DNA of 36,019 nucleotides from CBFDCQ01 sp965603355 (lineage in GTDB: Bacteria > Hydrogenedentota > CAZGCA01 > CBFDCQ01): positions 1-36,019 of the forward strand of contig CBFDCQ010000030.1 of the NCBI GenBank assembly GCA_965603355.1, given 5' to 3'. Positions within the stretch are counted from its first letter, which is position 1; every line of letters starts with the position of its first letter. Below the pieces are notes generated by a model, which was not told the DNA's origin, searched no databases, and worked only from the letters and a program-made list of their open reading frames with translations. Shown here in pieces: positions 8,034 to 15,709 of this stretch. A program made the translations under genes and the position numbers.

Positions 8034-8603
8034 CTACTTCCACTTGCACCTGCGGTAATCCAGACGATGATCGCCGTGGCAATCGGTACAGTACTTCTGC
8101 TCGCTGGTACCGGCAAAAAGCGCTGTGTGCTGCACGGTGTCGATCGTGTCCTTGGAATGACATCCCATGCAGAACTCATTGACCTCCTCAAGGCGATACA
8201 TTATCTCGGGCGCCGTACCGTTACCGCCCGAAGCCCATGATTCGTCGTCGATGTGGGCGTCACTGTGGCCGTGACAGTCCGCGCAGCCGATGGCCGCCCG
8301 CGCATGAGTAACGGCAAGATCGTCGCTCGCGTAGTTTAAATGGCAAACGAAGCAGCGACTGTTATCAGCACCCTCTTCAGTTGCGGTGCTCGCGTCCGGC
8401 CCATCGTCCAGCAGCAAAAGAGGTTCGTCATCCAGCAACAGAGGGGGCTCGTCGTCAGCATTGGCACTCGGGTTGATCTGAGGTTCGTCCGGAGCCGGGG
8501 ATTCCCGGCTGACGGCAACCTCCAGCGGTTCCCGGGTAGTCTCACAACCTGCCATTACTATGGCTACAGCTGCCAGTGCTACAGCCAATAGGCAATATTT
8601 CAC
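8034..8603 (-). CDS. tetraheme c-type cytochrome lipoprotein
   Basis: A 189-residue lipoprotein with four CxxCH heme motifs: CFVCH (84-88), CADCH (107-111), CMGCH (145-149) and CTDCH (172-176). I chose a GTG start at 8603. It is preceded at good spacing by GGGGGAG, and it begins directly with a lipoprotein signal ending VMAGC (Cys20); the in-frame ATG at 8621 overlaps that ribosome site. Between the lipid anchor and the hemes is an acidic linker with repeated Leu-Leu-Leu-Asp-Asp units (residues 50-70). Motif spacing resembles small NapC/NrfH-like or doubled-CxxCH cytochromes, but no named family is certain. It probably carries electrons in the periplasm or on the outer membrane. It lies 68 nt after an exported AKR-like gene. 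Confidence 0.85.
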   Translation of the reverse strand: MKYCLLAVALAAVAIVMAGCETTREPLEVAVSRESPAPDEPQINPSANADDEPPLLLDDEPLLLLDDGPDASTATEEGADNSRCFVCHLNYASDDLAVTHARAAIGCADCHGHSDAHIDDESWASGGNGTAPEIMYRLEEVNEFCMGCHSKDTIDTVQHTALFAGTSEQKYCTDCHGDHRLDYRRCKWK

Positions 8604-8671
8604 GAAAATCCGCTCCCCCATCAGACCGCACGGCCAACGCGGACGGTTGACCGTAATCGGATTCAATCTCT

Positions 8672-9727
8672 CTACACGTACTCCCAGTCTCTGAGCCACT
8701 GGTAGTGAACCGGGAGCCTTGCCAACATCTCACGGTTTGCCGTTGTTAGCGCAGCCGTTTCCTTGGGGTCGAGCTCGCGACGTTCCGTAACGGCCCGTGC
8801 CACGTTATCTACTTGATGGACATTGCTCAGTCCGGGAATCGGTATGATGTCCGGGTTCTGCAGAATGCGCCGGAGCGTCAGTCGCGCCATCCGGTCGTCT
8901 TCTCTGGCAGTGGGCGAATCGATGAATGTGTTGCCTTTGAACAGGGAACTGGCGCCGAACGGCTTGATACCGAACGCGCCGATATCGTGTGCCTTGAGCA
9001 CGTCAAAGATCGTGTCCCTGTCGGTGTTATACACGCGTGTCCTCTTCGACATCGAGGTGTACGGAAACAGCACCACGTCGATCTGCGGGAACTCTCTCAC
9101 CATCATCTTGGTCCAGCGGTAGTCGTGCGTTGAGAAGCCTATGAACCGGGCTTTGCCCTGCTGCTTGGCTTTTTCGAGGGCGTCCATGAGCTCGCAGCTC
9201 GTGCTGAATGCATGGCGTCCGCCACGCTCGTGGGCCGTGACACGCCACAGGTCGGTGTACTCCTGTCCCGACTGCCTGAGGAGATTGTCGAGCACTTCCA
9301 GCAGCTTCTTGGACGTCCGATAGTTCTCCTTGCGTATTTCCCGTTCGCAGTCCGACAGCGCCAGGTAAATCTTATCACGGCGCCCTTTGAGCGCCTTGGT
9401 GCAGTACATCACCTCGTACTCGCAGCATGCATCGATGTAGTTGATACCCACATCGATACACCGGCTGATGACGTCGTAGCGGTTCTTTTCTTCATCCTCC
9501 CGCTCGTCAATTTCGCCCGTATGACCGCCCATACAGACAGCCGAGACCATCAGGTTTGTGGATCCGAGCCGACGGTACTCCATGTTCTCGTTGTAGTTGA
9601 GGATGTTGGATGTGGAAGCCGATTGCGCTTCCACCTGCGGCGTTGAGCTCATGCCTGCAGCGATACCTGCTGCGCCGACTGCTACGTTTCGCACAAATTC
9701 CCGCCGATTCAGTCTATTATTTTCCAT
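8672..9727 (-). CDS. Tat-exported aldo/keto reductase-like protein, tetrad incomplete (paralog 1)
   Basis: A 351-residue protein with a Tat signal (NRREFVRNVAVGAAG, residues 7-21) and an aldo/keto reductase barrel (MEYRRLGSTNLMVSAVCMGG at the start; IPIPGLSNVHQVDNV near the end). The start at 9727 has GGAGGAG about 8 nt upstream. Aligning by eye to the AKR tetrad, Asp99 (YID) and Tyr104 are kept. The lysine position (usual ATK after RDxVxx) is Ser125 in RRDKIYLALS, and the His of the usual DLYxLH is Thr164 in DLWRVT. It may therefore not be a conventional NADPH reductase. It ends in YQWLRDWEYV, nearly the same as the upstream paralog. The cofactor would have to be exported with the folded protein, as Tat allows. 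Confidence 0.85.
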   Translation of the reverse strand: MENNRLNRREFVRNVAVGAAGIAAGMSSTPQVEAQSASTSNILNYNENMEYRRLGSTNLMVSAVCMGGHTGEIDEREDEEKNRYDVISRCIDVGINYIDACCEYEVMYCTKALKGRRDKIYLALSDCEREIRKENYRTSKKLLEVLDNLLRQSGQEYTDLWRVTAHERGGRHAFSTSCELMDALEKAKQQGKARFIGFSTHDYRWTKMMVREFPQIDVVLFPYTSMSKRTRVYNTDRDTIFDVLKAHDIGAFGIKPFGASSLFKGNTFIDSPTAREDDRMARLTLRRILQNPDIIPIPGLSNVHQVDNVARAVTERRELDPKETAALTTANREMLARLPVHYQWLRDWEYV

Positions 9728-9852
9728 CTCATCCACTCCTCCATAAACCTGTCTATGGCCAGACCATTCCGGAGCGATAGTAGGCTCCAGCAAAAACTGT
9801 CTCGACGCACCGCCGCCGCAAGGTCCCACAGGCTGTATACGGGGTTTTCTGT

Positions 9853-10872
9853 CTAGGCGTACTCCCAGTCTCTCAACCACTGGTACTTCGGCGGCAGTTT
9901 GGCAAACATTTCTTTGCCGATACCTTCCAATTCGGTCTGCTCGGCGAGGTCAAGCTGGCGCCGTTCCTTAACGGCCTCAACCGCGTTGTCGACCTCGTTC
10001 AGGCTGTTCAGGCCGGGAATCGGTATGACCGTGTTGCTGTTCAGTATGTATCGGATCGCCAGCCGTCCACGGCGGTCTCTCTCTTCCTGAGTTTCAGCCC
10101 CCGCGAACAGGGAACGCGCTGCAAACGGTTTGATCCCGAAAGCTGCCACGTCGCGTTCCTTGAGCGCCGGGAACAGGCTGTCAGTCGGCGCAGCCTTGGT
10201 CATCAACGTGAACGGAAAGCAGACGCAGTCGATTGTAGGAAAGTACTCGATCATGAACTTGATCCAGCGGCGGTCATGACACGAGAAACCGCCGAACAGG
10301 ACCTTGCCTTGCTTCTTGGCCGTCTCAATTGCTTCGGCTATTTCGCAAGAGGTGTTGAACGTGTGTCTGCCACCGGGCTCGAGAACGGTGATACGCCAAA
10401 GGTCGGCGTGCTCCAGGTTGGCTTGTTGTAGGAGCGAATCGAGTCCCGCGAGCATCGCCTTGGCGGTGCGGCACTCCTCGTTACGTGGTTCCCGGCCGAT
10501 ATTGGAGAATCCGAGGTACATCTTATCGCGTCGCCCCTTGAGCGCTTTTGCGTCCCTACGCACCTCACCACCGGTGCAGGAGTCGATGTAGTTGATGCCC
10601 GCGTCGATACAGCGGCTGACGATTTCGTATCGTTCCTTTTCGTCGCTGCCGGAGTGACCGCCCAAGCAGACAGCCGATACCATCCAGTCGGTCTTGCCGT
10701 GCCGGCGGTATTCCATGTTCTCATTGTAGCTGAGAATCTTGGACGTATCGGTCGCCTGTGCTTCTGCGGGCTTCTGAGTTGCGCCCACGGCCGCAACCAT
10801 TCCTGCCGCACCGACGGTGCCGGCTACTGCCTTCTGCACGAACTCTCGTCGATTGATATGTTGCTGTGACAT
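9853..10872 (-). CDS. Tat-exported aldo/keto reductase-like protein, tetrad degenerate (paralog 2)
   Basis: A 339-residue paralog of the downstream gene with the same layout: Tat signal NRREFVQKAVAGTVGAAG (7-24), shared NENMEYRR start of the barrel, shared C-terminal YQWLRDWEY. The start at 10872 follows GGGAGAG by about 9 nt. Of the four AKR catalytic positions only Asp97 is visible. The Tyr position is Gly102 (YIDSCTGGE), the Lys position is Ser123 (RRDKMYLGFS) and the His position is Thr162 (DLWRIT). It differs from its neighbour chiefly in lacking the Tyr, so the pair has diverged after duplication. First gene of a probable operon with paralog 1, the tetraheme lipoprotein and possibly the LamG protein. 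Biochemical role unknown. Confidence 0.85.
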   Translation of the reverse strand: MSQQHINRREFVQKAVAGTVGAAGMVAAVGATQKPAEAQATDTSKILSYNENMEYRRHGKTDWMVSAVCLGGHSGSDEKERYEIVSRCIDAGINYIDSCTGGEVRRDAKALKGRRDKMYLGFSNIGREPRNEECRTAKAMLAGLDSLLQQANLEHADLWRITVLEPGGRHTFNTSCEIAEAIETAKKQGKVLFGGFSCHDRRWIKFMIEYFPTIDCVCFPFTLMTKAAPTDSLFPALKERDVAAFGIKPFAARSLFAGAETQEERDRRGRLAIRYILNSNTVIPIPGLNSLNEVDNAVEAVKERRQLDLAEQTELEGIGKEMFAKLPPKYQWLRDWEYA

Positions 10873-10981
10873 GTCAAACTCTCCCATATGTGAATCCTAC
10901 CCTTTCCAGCGTAATTGCCACCAGCCGACGTGGCTAGCACAACATCCGGCCGGTTAGGGTACCAGGTCTCTCTGAATCCTC

Positions 10982-11010
10982 ATTATACCCTATGCAGCGC
11001 ACCGCTGCAA
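10982..11010 (-). promoter_or_regulatory. sigma-70-like promoter for the AKR operon, with palindrome over the -35
   Basis: On the minus strand TTGCAG (11005-11010), a 17-nt spacer and TATAAT (10982-10987). A perfect inverted repeat GCAGCG-CAC-CGCTGC (10994-11008) overlaps the -35 and spacer, as an operator would. The same palindrome could also end transcripts from the epimerase gene upstream. The 203 bases between the two genes hold nothing else that I can see. Confidence 0.6.
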
Positions 11011-11074
11011 GATCTCTGAAAATGTCCGTTGCCCTTCTCCTTCCTTGTCCCGGTGCTACCATCTTGCCATCGAC

Positions 11075-12031
11075 TTATGCAGCGCGGGTCATCGCTTTAA
11101 GGAAGGCGAGACCTTCTACCGCGAGGTCGTCGGCGGATTCGTATATCGGCCGCCATATGCACGCGGCTGCGCACAGATCCACGATACCAGTGGCGAAGCT
11201 CTCAATAGTCACCCAGCCGTCATAGCCAATCTCGCGCAGCGCGCTGAAACACTGCTTCCATTGAACCTGGCCGGTACCGGGAACTCCGCGGTCGCTCTCG
11301 GAGGCGTGGAAGTGCCCGAGAAGCGGCCCGGCGGCTCTGATGGCGGCTGGCGTATCCTTCTCCTCGATGTTGGCGTGGAACGTGTCGACCTGCACTTTGA
11401 TGTTCGGATGTCCCACAGCCTTCACGAGCTTGATCGTGTCTTCGTTTGTGTTGAGGAAGTATGTTTCAAAGCGGTTGAGCGGCTCGATGGCCAGGAAGAT
11501 ACCGGCCTTTTCGGCGTGCTCCGCAGCTGCGCGGAGACCCTCGACAGCCCACTTCCACTCTTCGTCAGTTCGGCCTCGGCCAGTGAGATGGCTCACCGGC
11601 GCGTAGAGTGGCCCGCACGCTGCATCTCCGCCCATCTCCGCGGTGATATCCGCTATGCGTTTGATGCGTTCGACGCCGACCTTACGTTCTGCGCTGTCTG
11701 GGCTGGTGATACTCGTGCCCGGCAGGAGTACGGGGCACGTCGTGAGCCCCATGCCCGCCTTCTCACAGGCACGTCGCGTAGCCTTGGGGTCCAGAACGCT
11801 GAGATCGTTGAACGGGACCTCGACGCCGTCGAAACCGATATCGGCGACCTTCTGAATAAGGTCGACCTTGTCTTTGGAAAACGTCGCCGTATAGACAAGA
11901 AGGTTTAGTCCAAACCGCACCGGCATTTCTTTGGGTGCCGCGTCCGCCCGGCCTGCGAGCAGGCAAGATGCGGCAAGGGCGGTCATACCGGTGTCAACAA
12001 AAGCGCGCCTGGTTATGTGTCTGTCCGACAT
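11075..12031 (-). CDS. Tat-exported tagatose/psicose 3-epimerase-like protein
   Basis: A 318-residue TIM-barrel protein with a Tat signal (TRRAFVDTGMTALAASCLLAG, residues 7-27). The start at 12031 has GGAGG 9 nt upstream. The four metal-binding/catalytic positions of the D-tagatose/psicose 3-epimerase family are in place: Glu183 (AIEPLNRFE), Asp216 (QVDTFH), His242 (HFHASESDRG) and Glu277 (TIESF). The motif HxSExDRGxPGTG before the last strand is also typical. The family interconverts ketohexoses at C3 using Mn or Co. Export by Tat is unusual for a sugar epimerase and suggests work on extracellular sugars, or on oligosaccharide-derived products. It has its own promoter and is separated from the AKR operon by a further promoter. 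Confidence 0.85.
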   Translation of the reverse strand: MSDRHITRRAFVDTGMTALAASCLLAGRADAAPKEMPVRFGLNLLVYTATFSKDKVDLIQKVADIGFDGVEVPFNDLSVLDPKATRRACEKAGMGLTTCPVLLPGTSITSPDSAERKVGVERIKRIADITAEMGGDAACGPLYAPVSHLTGRGRTDEEWKWAVEGLRAAAEHAEKAGIFLAIEPLNRFETYFLNTNEDTIKLVKAVGHPNIKVQVDTFHANIEEKDTPAAIRAAGPLLGHFHASESDRGVPGTGQVQWKQCFSALREIGYDGWVTIESFATGIVDLCAAACIWRPIYESADDLAVEGLAFLKAMTRAA

Positions 12032-12160
12032 TGTAAGTCCTCCGTTATACTTTTTGCATTCTTTGCGAGGATTGCCAAGAGTCACCTCTCGCACCGGCAG
12101 AGAACCCGGCGCAGCAGGCCCGACGTTACTGGATCGGTTGGCCCGTCCACACTAGATGCC

Positions 12161-12189
12161 ATTATAACCCGATAATGCGCGATTTGCAA
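12161..12189 (-). promoter_or_regulatory. sigma-70-like promoter for the exported epimerase
   Basis: On the minus strand TTGCAA (12184-12189), a 17-nt spacer and TATAAT (12161-12166), about 130 nt upstream of the start codon. It closely resembles the AKR operon promoter, including the GGG before the -10 region. Confidence 0.65.
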
Positions 12190-12329
12190 GCAGCAATGTG
12201 GGATCTTGGAGGATCGGAGAGGGAGATCGTGATCCGTCGAGGCTGATGTGCATGGGGCCGGCGGGGGATCGGAAAGGGCCGTCTACCGGGGAGGCGACTT
12301 CTTTTTCACATACAGACGGTAGCAGAGTG

Positions 12330-12338
12330 TGGTATACT
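12330..12338 (+). promoter_or_regulatory. extended -10 promoter for the citrate synthase
   Basis: TGGTATACT forms an extended -10 element. A TTCACA at 12305-12310 is too far away (22 nt) for a standard -35, so the extended -10 would carry the activity. The implied leader to the citrate synthase start is near 200 nt. Confidence 0.5.
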
Positions 12339-12540
12339 AGAAAAAATGCAGATCAGTAAAGAGGACCTTTATACTCGTGGCCGAACGTTGAAAAGGAGTA
12401 CGTGGGTCGTGGACCACAGCAAACCAAAGCTCGCAACGGCGGATGAGGGATTGAAAGGGAGAGGGGACTGATCAAGGAAGTCGTTCTCTTCTGGATGCTG
12501 CTGTAGAGTCAATAGTCTCTTGTCCTGAAGGGAGGAGAGA

Positions 12541-13929
12541 ATGCACGAGGACACGAAGGAGATTACGAATCTCATATTGAAGGCTGCCGATAAGGCTCGG
12601 AAGGAAACCAGCGCTGAACCGGAGCCCGAGTTCACACGACGGCTGAAGTGGCCTGTTGAGTGCACGGTTGGTCCGGGCCTCGAGGGGGCCATTGCCTGCC
12701 AATCAAAGGTAGGGTATGTCAACGGCACGCGGGGCTGGTTGATCTATTGCGGCTACGACATTTTCGACCTTTGCGCCCATTCGACATTTGAAGAAGTCTC
12801 ATACTTGCTTCTTAACGGGCGCATTCCAACGGACTCCCAGTTGACGGCATTCAAGAAGAGGCTCGCTCGGTATAGACATCTTCCGGAGACAAAACGACTT
12901 CTCATAAGTTTCCCCATTGAAGAGATGCACACAATGGCCGCGCTGCGTCTTGGCATCAATTTGATGCGACAAGTACAGACGTACCGGGACAAGGAGGCCG
13001 TGCGTGCGGAGGTTCCGGAACCGATCGCTTCAGACGAGGATTCGATTCCCATGGAAACCGTTCCGAAGGGTGAACCTCGCGCCGTCTATGAATTCAAGGG
13101 CAGGATATACAAGAGACCCAAGGAAGTCAGTTCCGAGCTGCTGGGATCAGAAGAAGCGGAATCTTGCTATCACCTTATTGCGGGCGCGGCTTCTATCACC
13201 ACGGCCATAGCTCGAGTTCGGCAAGGACATTTGCCTCTTGAGCCTGATCCGGATCTCGGCCACGCCGGCAACCTCCTGTATATGATGACAGGTCGCAAGC
13301 CGACTCCTGTGGAAGAACGGATCATGGATGTCGCGCTGATCCTTCACGCGGACCACGGTATGAACGCAAGCGCTTTTGCTGCGATGGTGGTCGCATCGAC
13401 GCTCTCCGATATTTACTTCTCCGTCGGCGCTGGCGTGGCCGCACTCAGCGGGCCGCTACATGGTGGTGCAAACGAACACGTGTTGCACATGCTGAAGGAA
13501 ATCGGCGGCTCCACCAACGTGAAGGCTTGGTACAAGAAGGCTCGTGCCAAGAAGCGCAAGATAACGGGCTTCGGCCACCGTGTGTATAAGTCATACGATC
13601 CCCGCGCGCGGGTGCTGGGGCCGTTGGCAGAATACCTGGCCAAGACGAACAAGAAAGTCTCGCCCTTGTTTAGAACGGCTCAGGCGCTTGAGAAGGAGGT
13701 AATCAGTACGTTGGGCGAGGAAAAGGGCGTCTTCCCGAACGTAGATTTCTACTCTGGCATAGTGTACAGCGCTCTGGATATTCCTCCAGAACTCTTCACC
13801 CCGATATTCGCGGTTGGCCGAGTCTCCGGGTGGACTGCCCGTATTCTGGAATATCTGAGGAACAACCGGATATTCCGCCCACGCGCGATCTATGTGGGAC
13901 CGTTTGATAAGAAATTGGAGAAAAGGTAG
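12541..13929 (+). CDS. gltA: citrate synthase with internal insertion
   Basis: A 462-residue citrate synthase, first enzyme of the TCA cycle (oxaloacetate + acetyl-CoA to citrate). GGGAGGAG lies just before the ATG. Visible motifs are LHADHGMNASAF (His269/His272), GPLHGGANEHV (His307), FGHRVYK (His346) and the catalytic Asp402 in FPNVDFYSG. Other landmarks are the substrate-side NGTRGWLIYCGYDI (61-73) and the C-terminal RVSGWTARILEY. Between the helix ending LMRQVQTY (148) and SCYHLIAGAAS (208-218) there are about 55 charged residues, including a Tyr-rich piece (YEFKGRIYKRP). Typical short bacterial enzymes have only about 15-20 residues there. A 2-methylcitrate synthase role is possible but less likely. 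Single-gene unit with its own promoter. Confidence 0.93.
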   Translation: MHEDTKEITNLILKAADKARKETSAEPEPEFTRRLKWPVECTVGPGLEGAIACQSKVGYVNGTRGWLIYCGYDIFDLCAHSTFEEVSYLLLNGRIPTDSQLTAFKKRLARYRHLPETKRLLISFPIEEMHTMAALRLGINLMRQVQTYRDKEAVRAEVPEPIASDEDSIPMETVPKGEPRAVYEFKGRIYKRPKEVSSELLGSEEAESCYHLIAGAASITTAIARVRQGHLPLEPDPDLGHAGNLLYMMTGRKPTPVEERIMDVALILHADHGMNASAFAAMVVASTLSDIYFSVGAGVAALSGPLHGGANEHVLHMLKEIGGSTNVKAWYKKARAKKRKITGFGHRVYKSYDPRARVLGPLAEYLAKTNKKVSPLFRTAQALEKEVISTLGEEKGVFPNVDFYSGIVYSALDIPPELFTPIFAVGRVSGWTARILEYLRNNRIFRPRAIYVGPFDKKLEKR

Positions 13930-13950
13930 AGGGTTCACGGAAGACACAGG

Positions 13951-13987
13951 CTATCTCTGAGAAATTCAAAAGCGCTGGCAGGGATAG
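13951..13987. terminator. weak hairpin between convergent genes
   Basis: CTATCTCTG (13951-13959) can pair with CAGGGATAG (13979-13987), using one G-U pair, across a 19-nt loop. There is no T-run, so it is only a weak candidate for ending the citrate synthase transcript and the convergent molybdenum hydroxylase operon. Confidence 0.25.
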
Positions 13988-14012
13988 AGTTGCGGTACCC
14001 AAGTCCTCTGTC

Positions 14013-14609
14013 TCAGGTCTTATCGTCGAGCGATTCGAGTTCCCGCCGGTAGTCTTCCGGGTAGTCCATATCTGAAAGTACTGCAGGGGTAGATACATCC
14101 ATATCGAGTATGTCGTCGGGGTGGGTGCGCATAAGTCCGCGAAGCCCAACGTCATCATAGTGCGTCAGGATCTCATCACGATAGTGCCCAGAAAAGAGGA
14201 GGGGATGCCCCCGTCTGCCTCGGTAGACCGGTACAAGGATTCCCTTGTCGGTTGCCGAGAACGAGCGGGCCATTTCGTCCACGAGTTCGGAAGTGACGGC
14301 GGGTTGGTCGCCGAGCGCGACCAGGACGGCTTCACACTCTTGCGGCAGCGCCTGAAGACCGCAGCGTACCGAAGAGAGCATGCCGGCTTTGTAGTTGGGA
14401 TTGGTCACGATCTCGACAGAAGAGCCTGACAGTTGATCGGCTACACGCTGCTCGTCGTGTCCGACAACTACTAGAACCTTGCTGACAGCGCTGCGGAGAA
14501 GCTGGTCGACGATATGCGCGATGATGGTTGTGGAACCGAACGGCAGAAGAAGCTTGTGCGAACCCATTCTGCGTGACTCGCCCGCGGCCAGAACGATTGC
14601 GCAGATCAT
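14013..14609 (-). CDS. mocA: MocA-like molybdenum cofactor nucleotidyltransferase
   Basis: A 198-residue NTP-transferase of the MobA/MocA group. The N-terminus carries the nucleotide-binding signature IVLAAGESRRMGSHKLLLPFG (residues 5-25). Further family markers are NPNYKAGMLSSVRCGL, VLVALGDQPAV and YRGRRGHPLLF, the last typical of MocA-type enzymes. Such enzymes transfer CMP to molybdopterin to make the cytosine dinucleotide form used by xanthine dehydrogenase-family hydroxylases. Its ATG overlaps the XdhC stop as ATGA, so translation is coupled. Last gene of the molybdenum hydroxylase operon, and its presence implies the Moco subunit uses the dinucleotide form. GMP or another base cannot be excluded from the sequence. 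Confidence 0.88.
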   Translation of the reverse strand: MICAIVLAAGESRRMGSHKLLLPFGSTTIIAHIVDQLLRSAVSKVLVVVGHDEQRVADQLSGSSVEIVTNPNYKAGMLSSVRCGLQALPQECEAVLVALGDQPAVTSELVDEMARSFSATDKGILVPVYRGRRGHPLLFSGHYRDEILTHYDDVGLRGLMRTHPDDILDMDVSTPAVLSDMDYPEDYRRELESLDDKT

Positions 14610-15679
14610 CGCGGTACCTTGTGGTCGCCTTTCCGTCGGACGGCTATTAACTGAGCGGCAATGCTCATTGCGATTTCCGGTACGGTAATGGCGCCGATAT
14701 CGAGGCCTATAGGCGCGAAGACGCGGTCAAACTCCTCTTGCGTGGCGATACCTGATTCTAGGAGATTCTTGCGGACCAGTTCGACCTTGCGCTTGCTGCC
14801 GATCATGCCTATGTAGGCGGCAGGCGAGTGGATGCACGCCTCGAGCGTCTCCGCGTCGTGTTTATGTCCGCGGTTGACGATCACGATATAGGTGTCTTTG
14901 TCAATGGGAAAAGCCGCCACCTCTTTTGTGATATCGCCACACCGCGTTTTCACGCCTTCCGGAAAGAGATCCAGGTTGGTGAACTCGGGCCTATCGTCTA
15001 TCACCGTGACGTCGAACCCGATGAGGACGGCCTGAAGCGCCAGCGCCTGGCCGATATGACCGCCGCCCACAATCATGAGGAGCGGTTGGGGGACTACGGG
15101 CTCGACCAGGACCTCCATCGAAACGTCCGGGTCCTGGGAGTCCTGGACAAGAAGCTTCGGTGTCTCGCGGGCGAGACACGACCGAATGGCGTCGGCGCCG
15201 GGAAACCCAGCGTCCGATGGGATGGCTTCTTCCGGATACCACTTCACCGAGACTTCCAGCTCTGCACCGGTGCGCACCGTAGTCAGCAGGACGCCGCGTT
15301 TACGGTCCTGGAGTGCTTCCGCTGCCTGAGCGTAACATGCTCTCTCCTTTGCAGCCGTCGGGTCGACGAGTATACGCATGGAGCCGCCGCAAATGGCGCC
15401 GGCATCCCTGGCGTAAGCGTTGTCCAAGTGGAAGTCAAACACGACGGGACGCCCCGACTCGCAGGCCTCAACCGCGCGGCGCTGTGTCTCCGCCTCGACG
15501 ATACCCCCGCCGATGGTGCCCCAGATCTTGCCGGTCGCTTCGACGGCAGCCCTCGCGCCCACCTTTTGAGGCGTGGAACCGGTGACTTTCAGGACTAAAG
15601 CCGTGGCAAACCGGCGACTAGTGTCGATCAATTCGACGGCCTTCGCGTGGACGTTCATGAGTTGCTGGTCTCTTTCCAT
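14606..15679 (-). CDS. xdhC: XdhC/CoxI family molybdenum hydroxylase maturation factor
   Basis: A 357-residue XdhC-family protein, the accessory factor that binds molybdenum cofactor, supports its sulfuration and delivers it to xanthine dehydrogenase-type enzymes. The N-terminal XdhC/CoxI domain has GSTPQKVGARAAV (residues 34-46), GTIGGGIVEAE and CGGSMRILVDP. The C-terminal part is a Rossmann-like domain: LLMIVGGGHIGQALA, TVIDDRPEFTN, YIVIVNRGHKHD and YIGMIGSKRK. It begins 30 nt after the Moco subunit gene and its stop overlaps the MocA start. The ribosome site of its ATG at 15679 is weak (AAAGAAA); an internal Met at codon 8 is an alternative start. Confidence 0.92.
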   Translation of the reverse strand: MERDQQLMNVHAKAVELIDTSRRFATALVLKVTGSTPQKVGARAAVEATGKIWGTIGGGIVEAETQRRAVEACESGRPVVFDFHLDNAYARDAGAICGGSMRILVDPTAAKERACYAQAAEALQDRKRGVLLTTVRTGAELEVSVKWYPEEAIPSDAGFPGADAIRSCLARETPKLLVQDSQDPDVSMEVLVEPVVPQPLLMIVGGGHIGQALALQAVLIGFDVTVIDDRPEFTNLDLFPEGVKTRCGDITKEVAAFPIDKDTYIVIVNRGHKHDAETLEACIHSPAAYIGMIGSKRKVELVRKNLLESGIATQEEFDRVFAPIGLDIGAITVPEIAMSIAAQLIAVRRKGDHKVPR

Positions 15680-15709
15680 TTCGTTTCTTTGGAGACGGTG
15701 CCATGTGCG

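Larger units (their letters stand above)
12032..12540. other. long divergent intergenic region
   Basis: 509 bases between the exported epimerase and the citrate synthase. It contains one minus-strand promoter and one plus-strand promoter (listed separately). It also holds a G-rich part with a pair of near-identical 13-bp words GGATCGGA(G/A)AGGG at 12211-12223 and 12266-12278, plus a third, partial GGATC copy at 12201. No convincing protein gene is present; a 41-codon frame starting at 12346 is discussed among the rejected items. Confidence 0.6.

Noticed and set aside
11045..11908. 287-residue open frame on the plus strand opposite the exported epimerase
   Set aside because: Antisense to a gene with a full set of catalytic residues; no start signal of its own.
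12346..12471. 41-codon frame beginning a few bases after the extended -10 at 12330, as a leaderless message would
   Set aside because: No ribosome site, no recognisable composition or domain, and the citrate synthase is the clear target of the promoter. Conservation in relatives would be needed to revive it.
14828..15598. 256-residue open frame on the plus strand opposite xdhC
   Set aside because: Antisense shadow; the XdhC motifs are unambiguous on the other strand.
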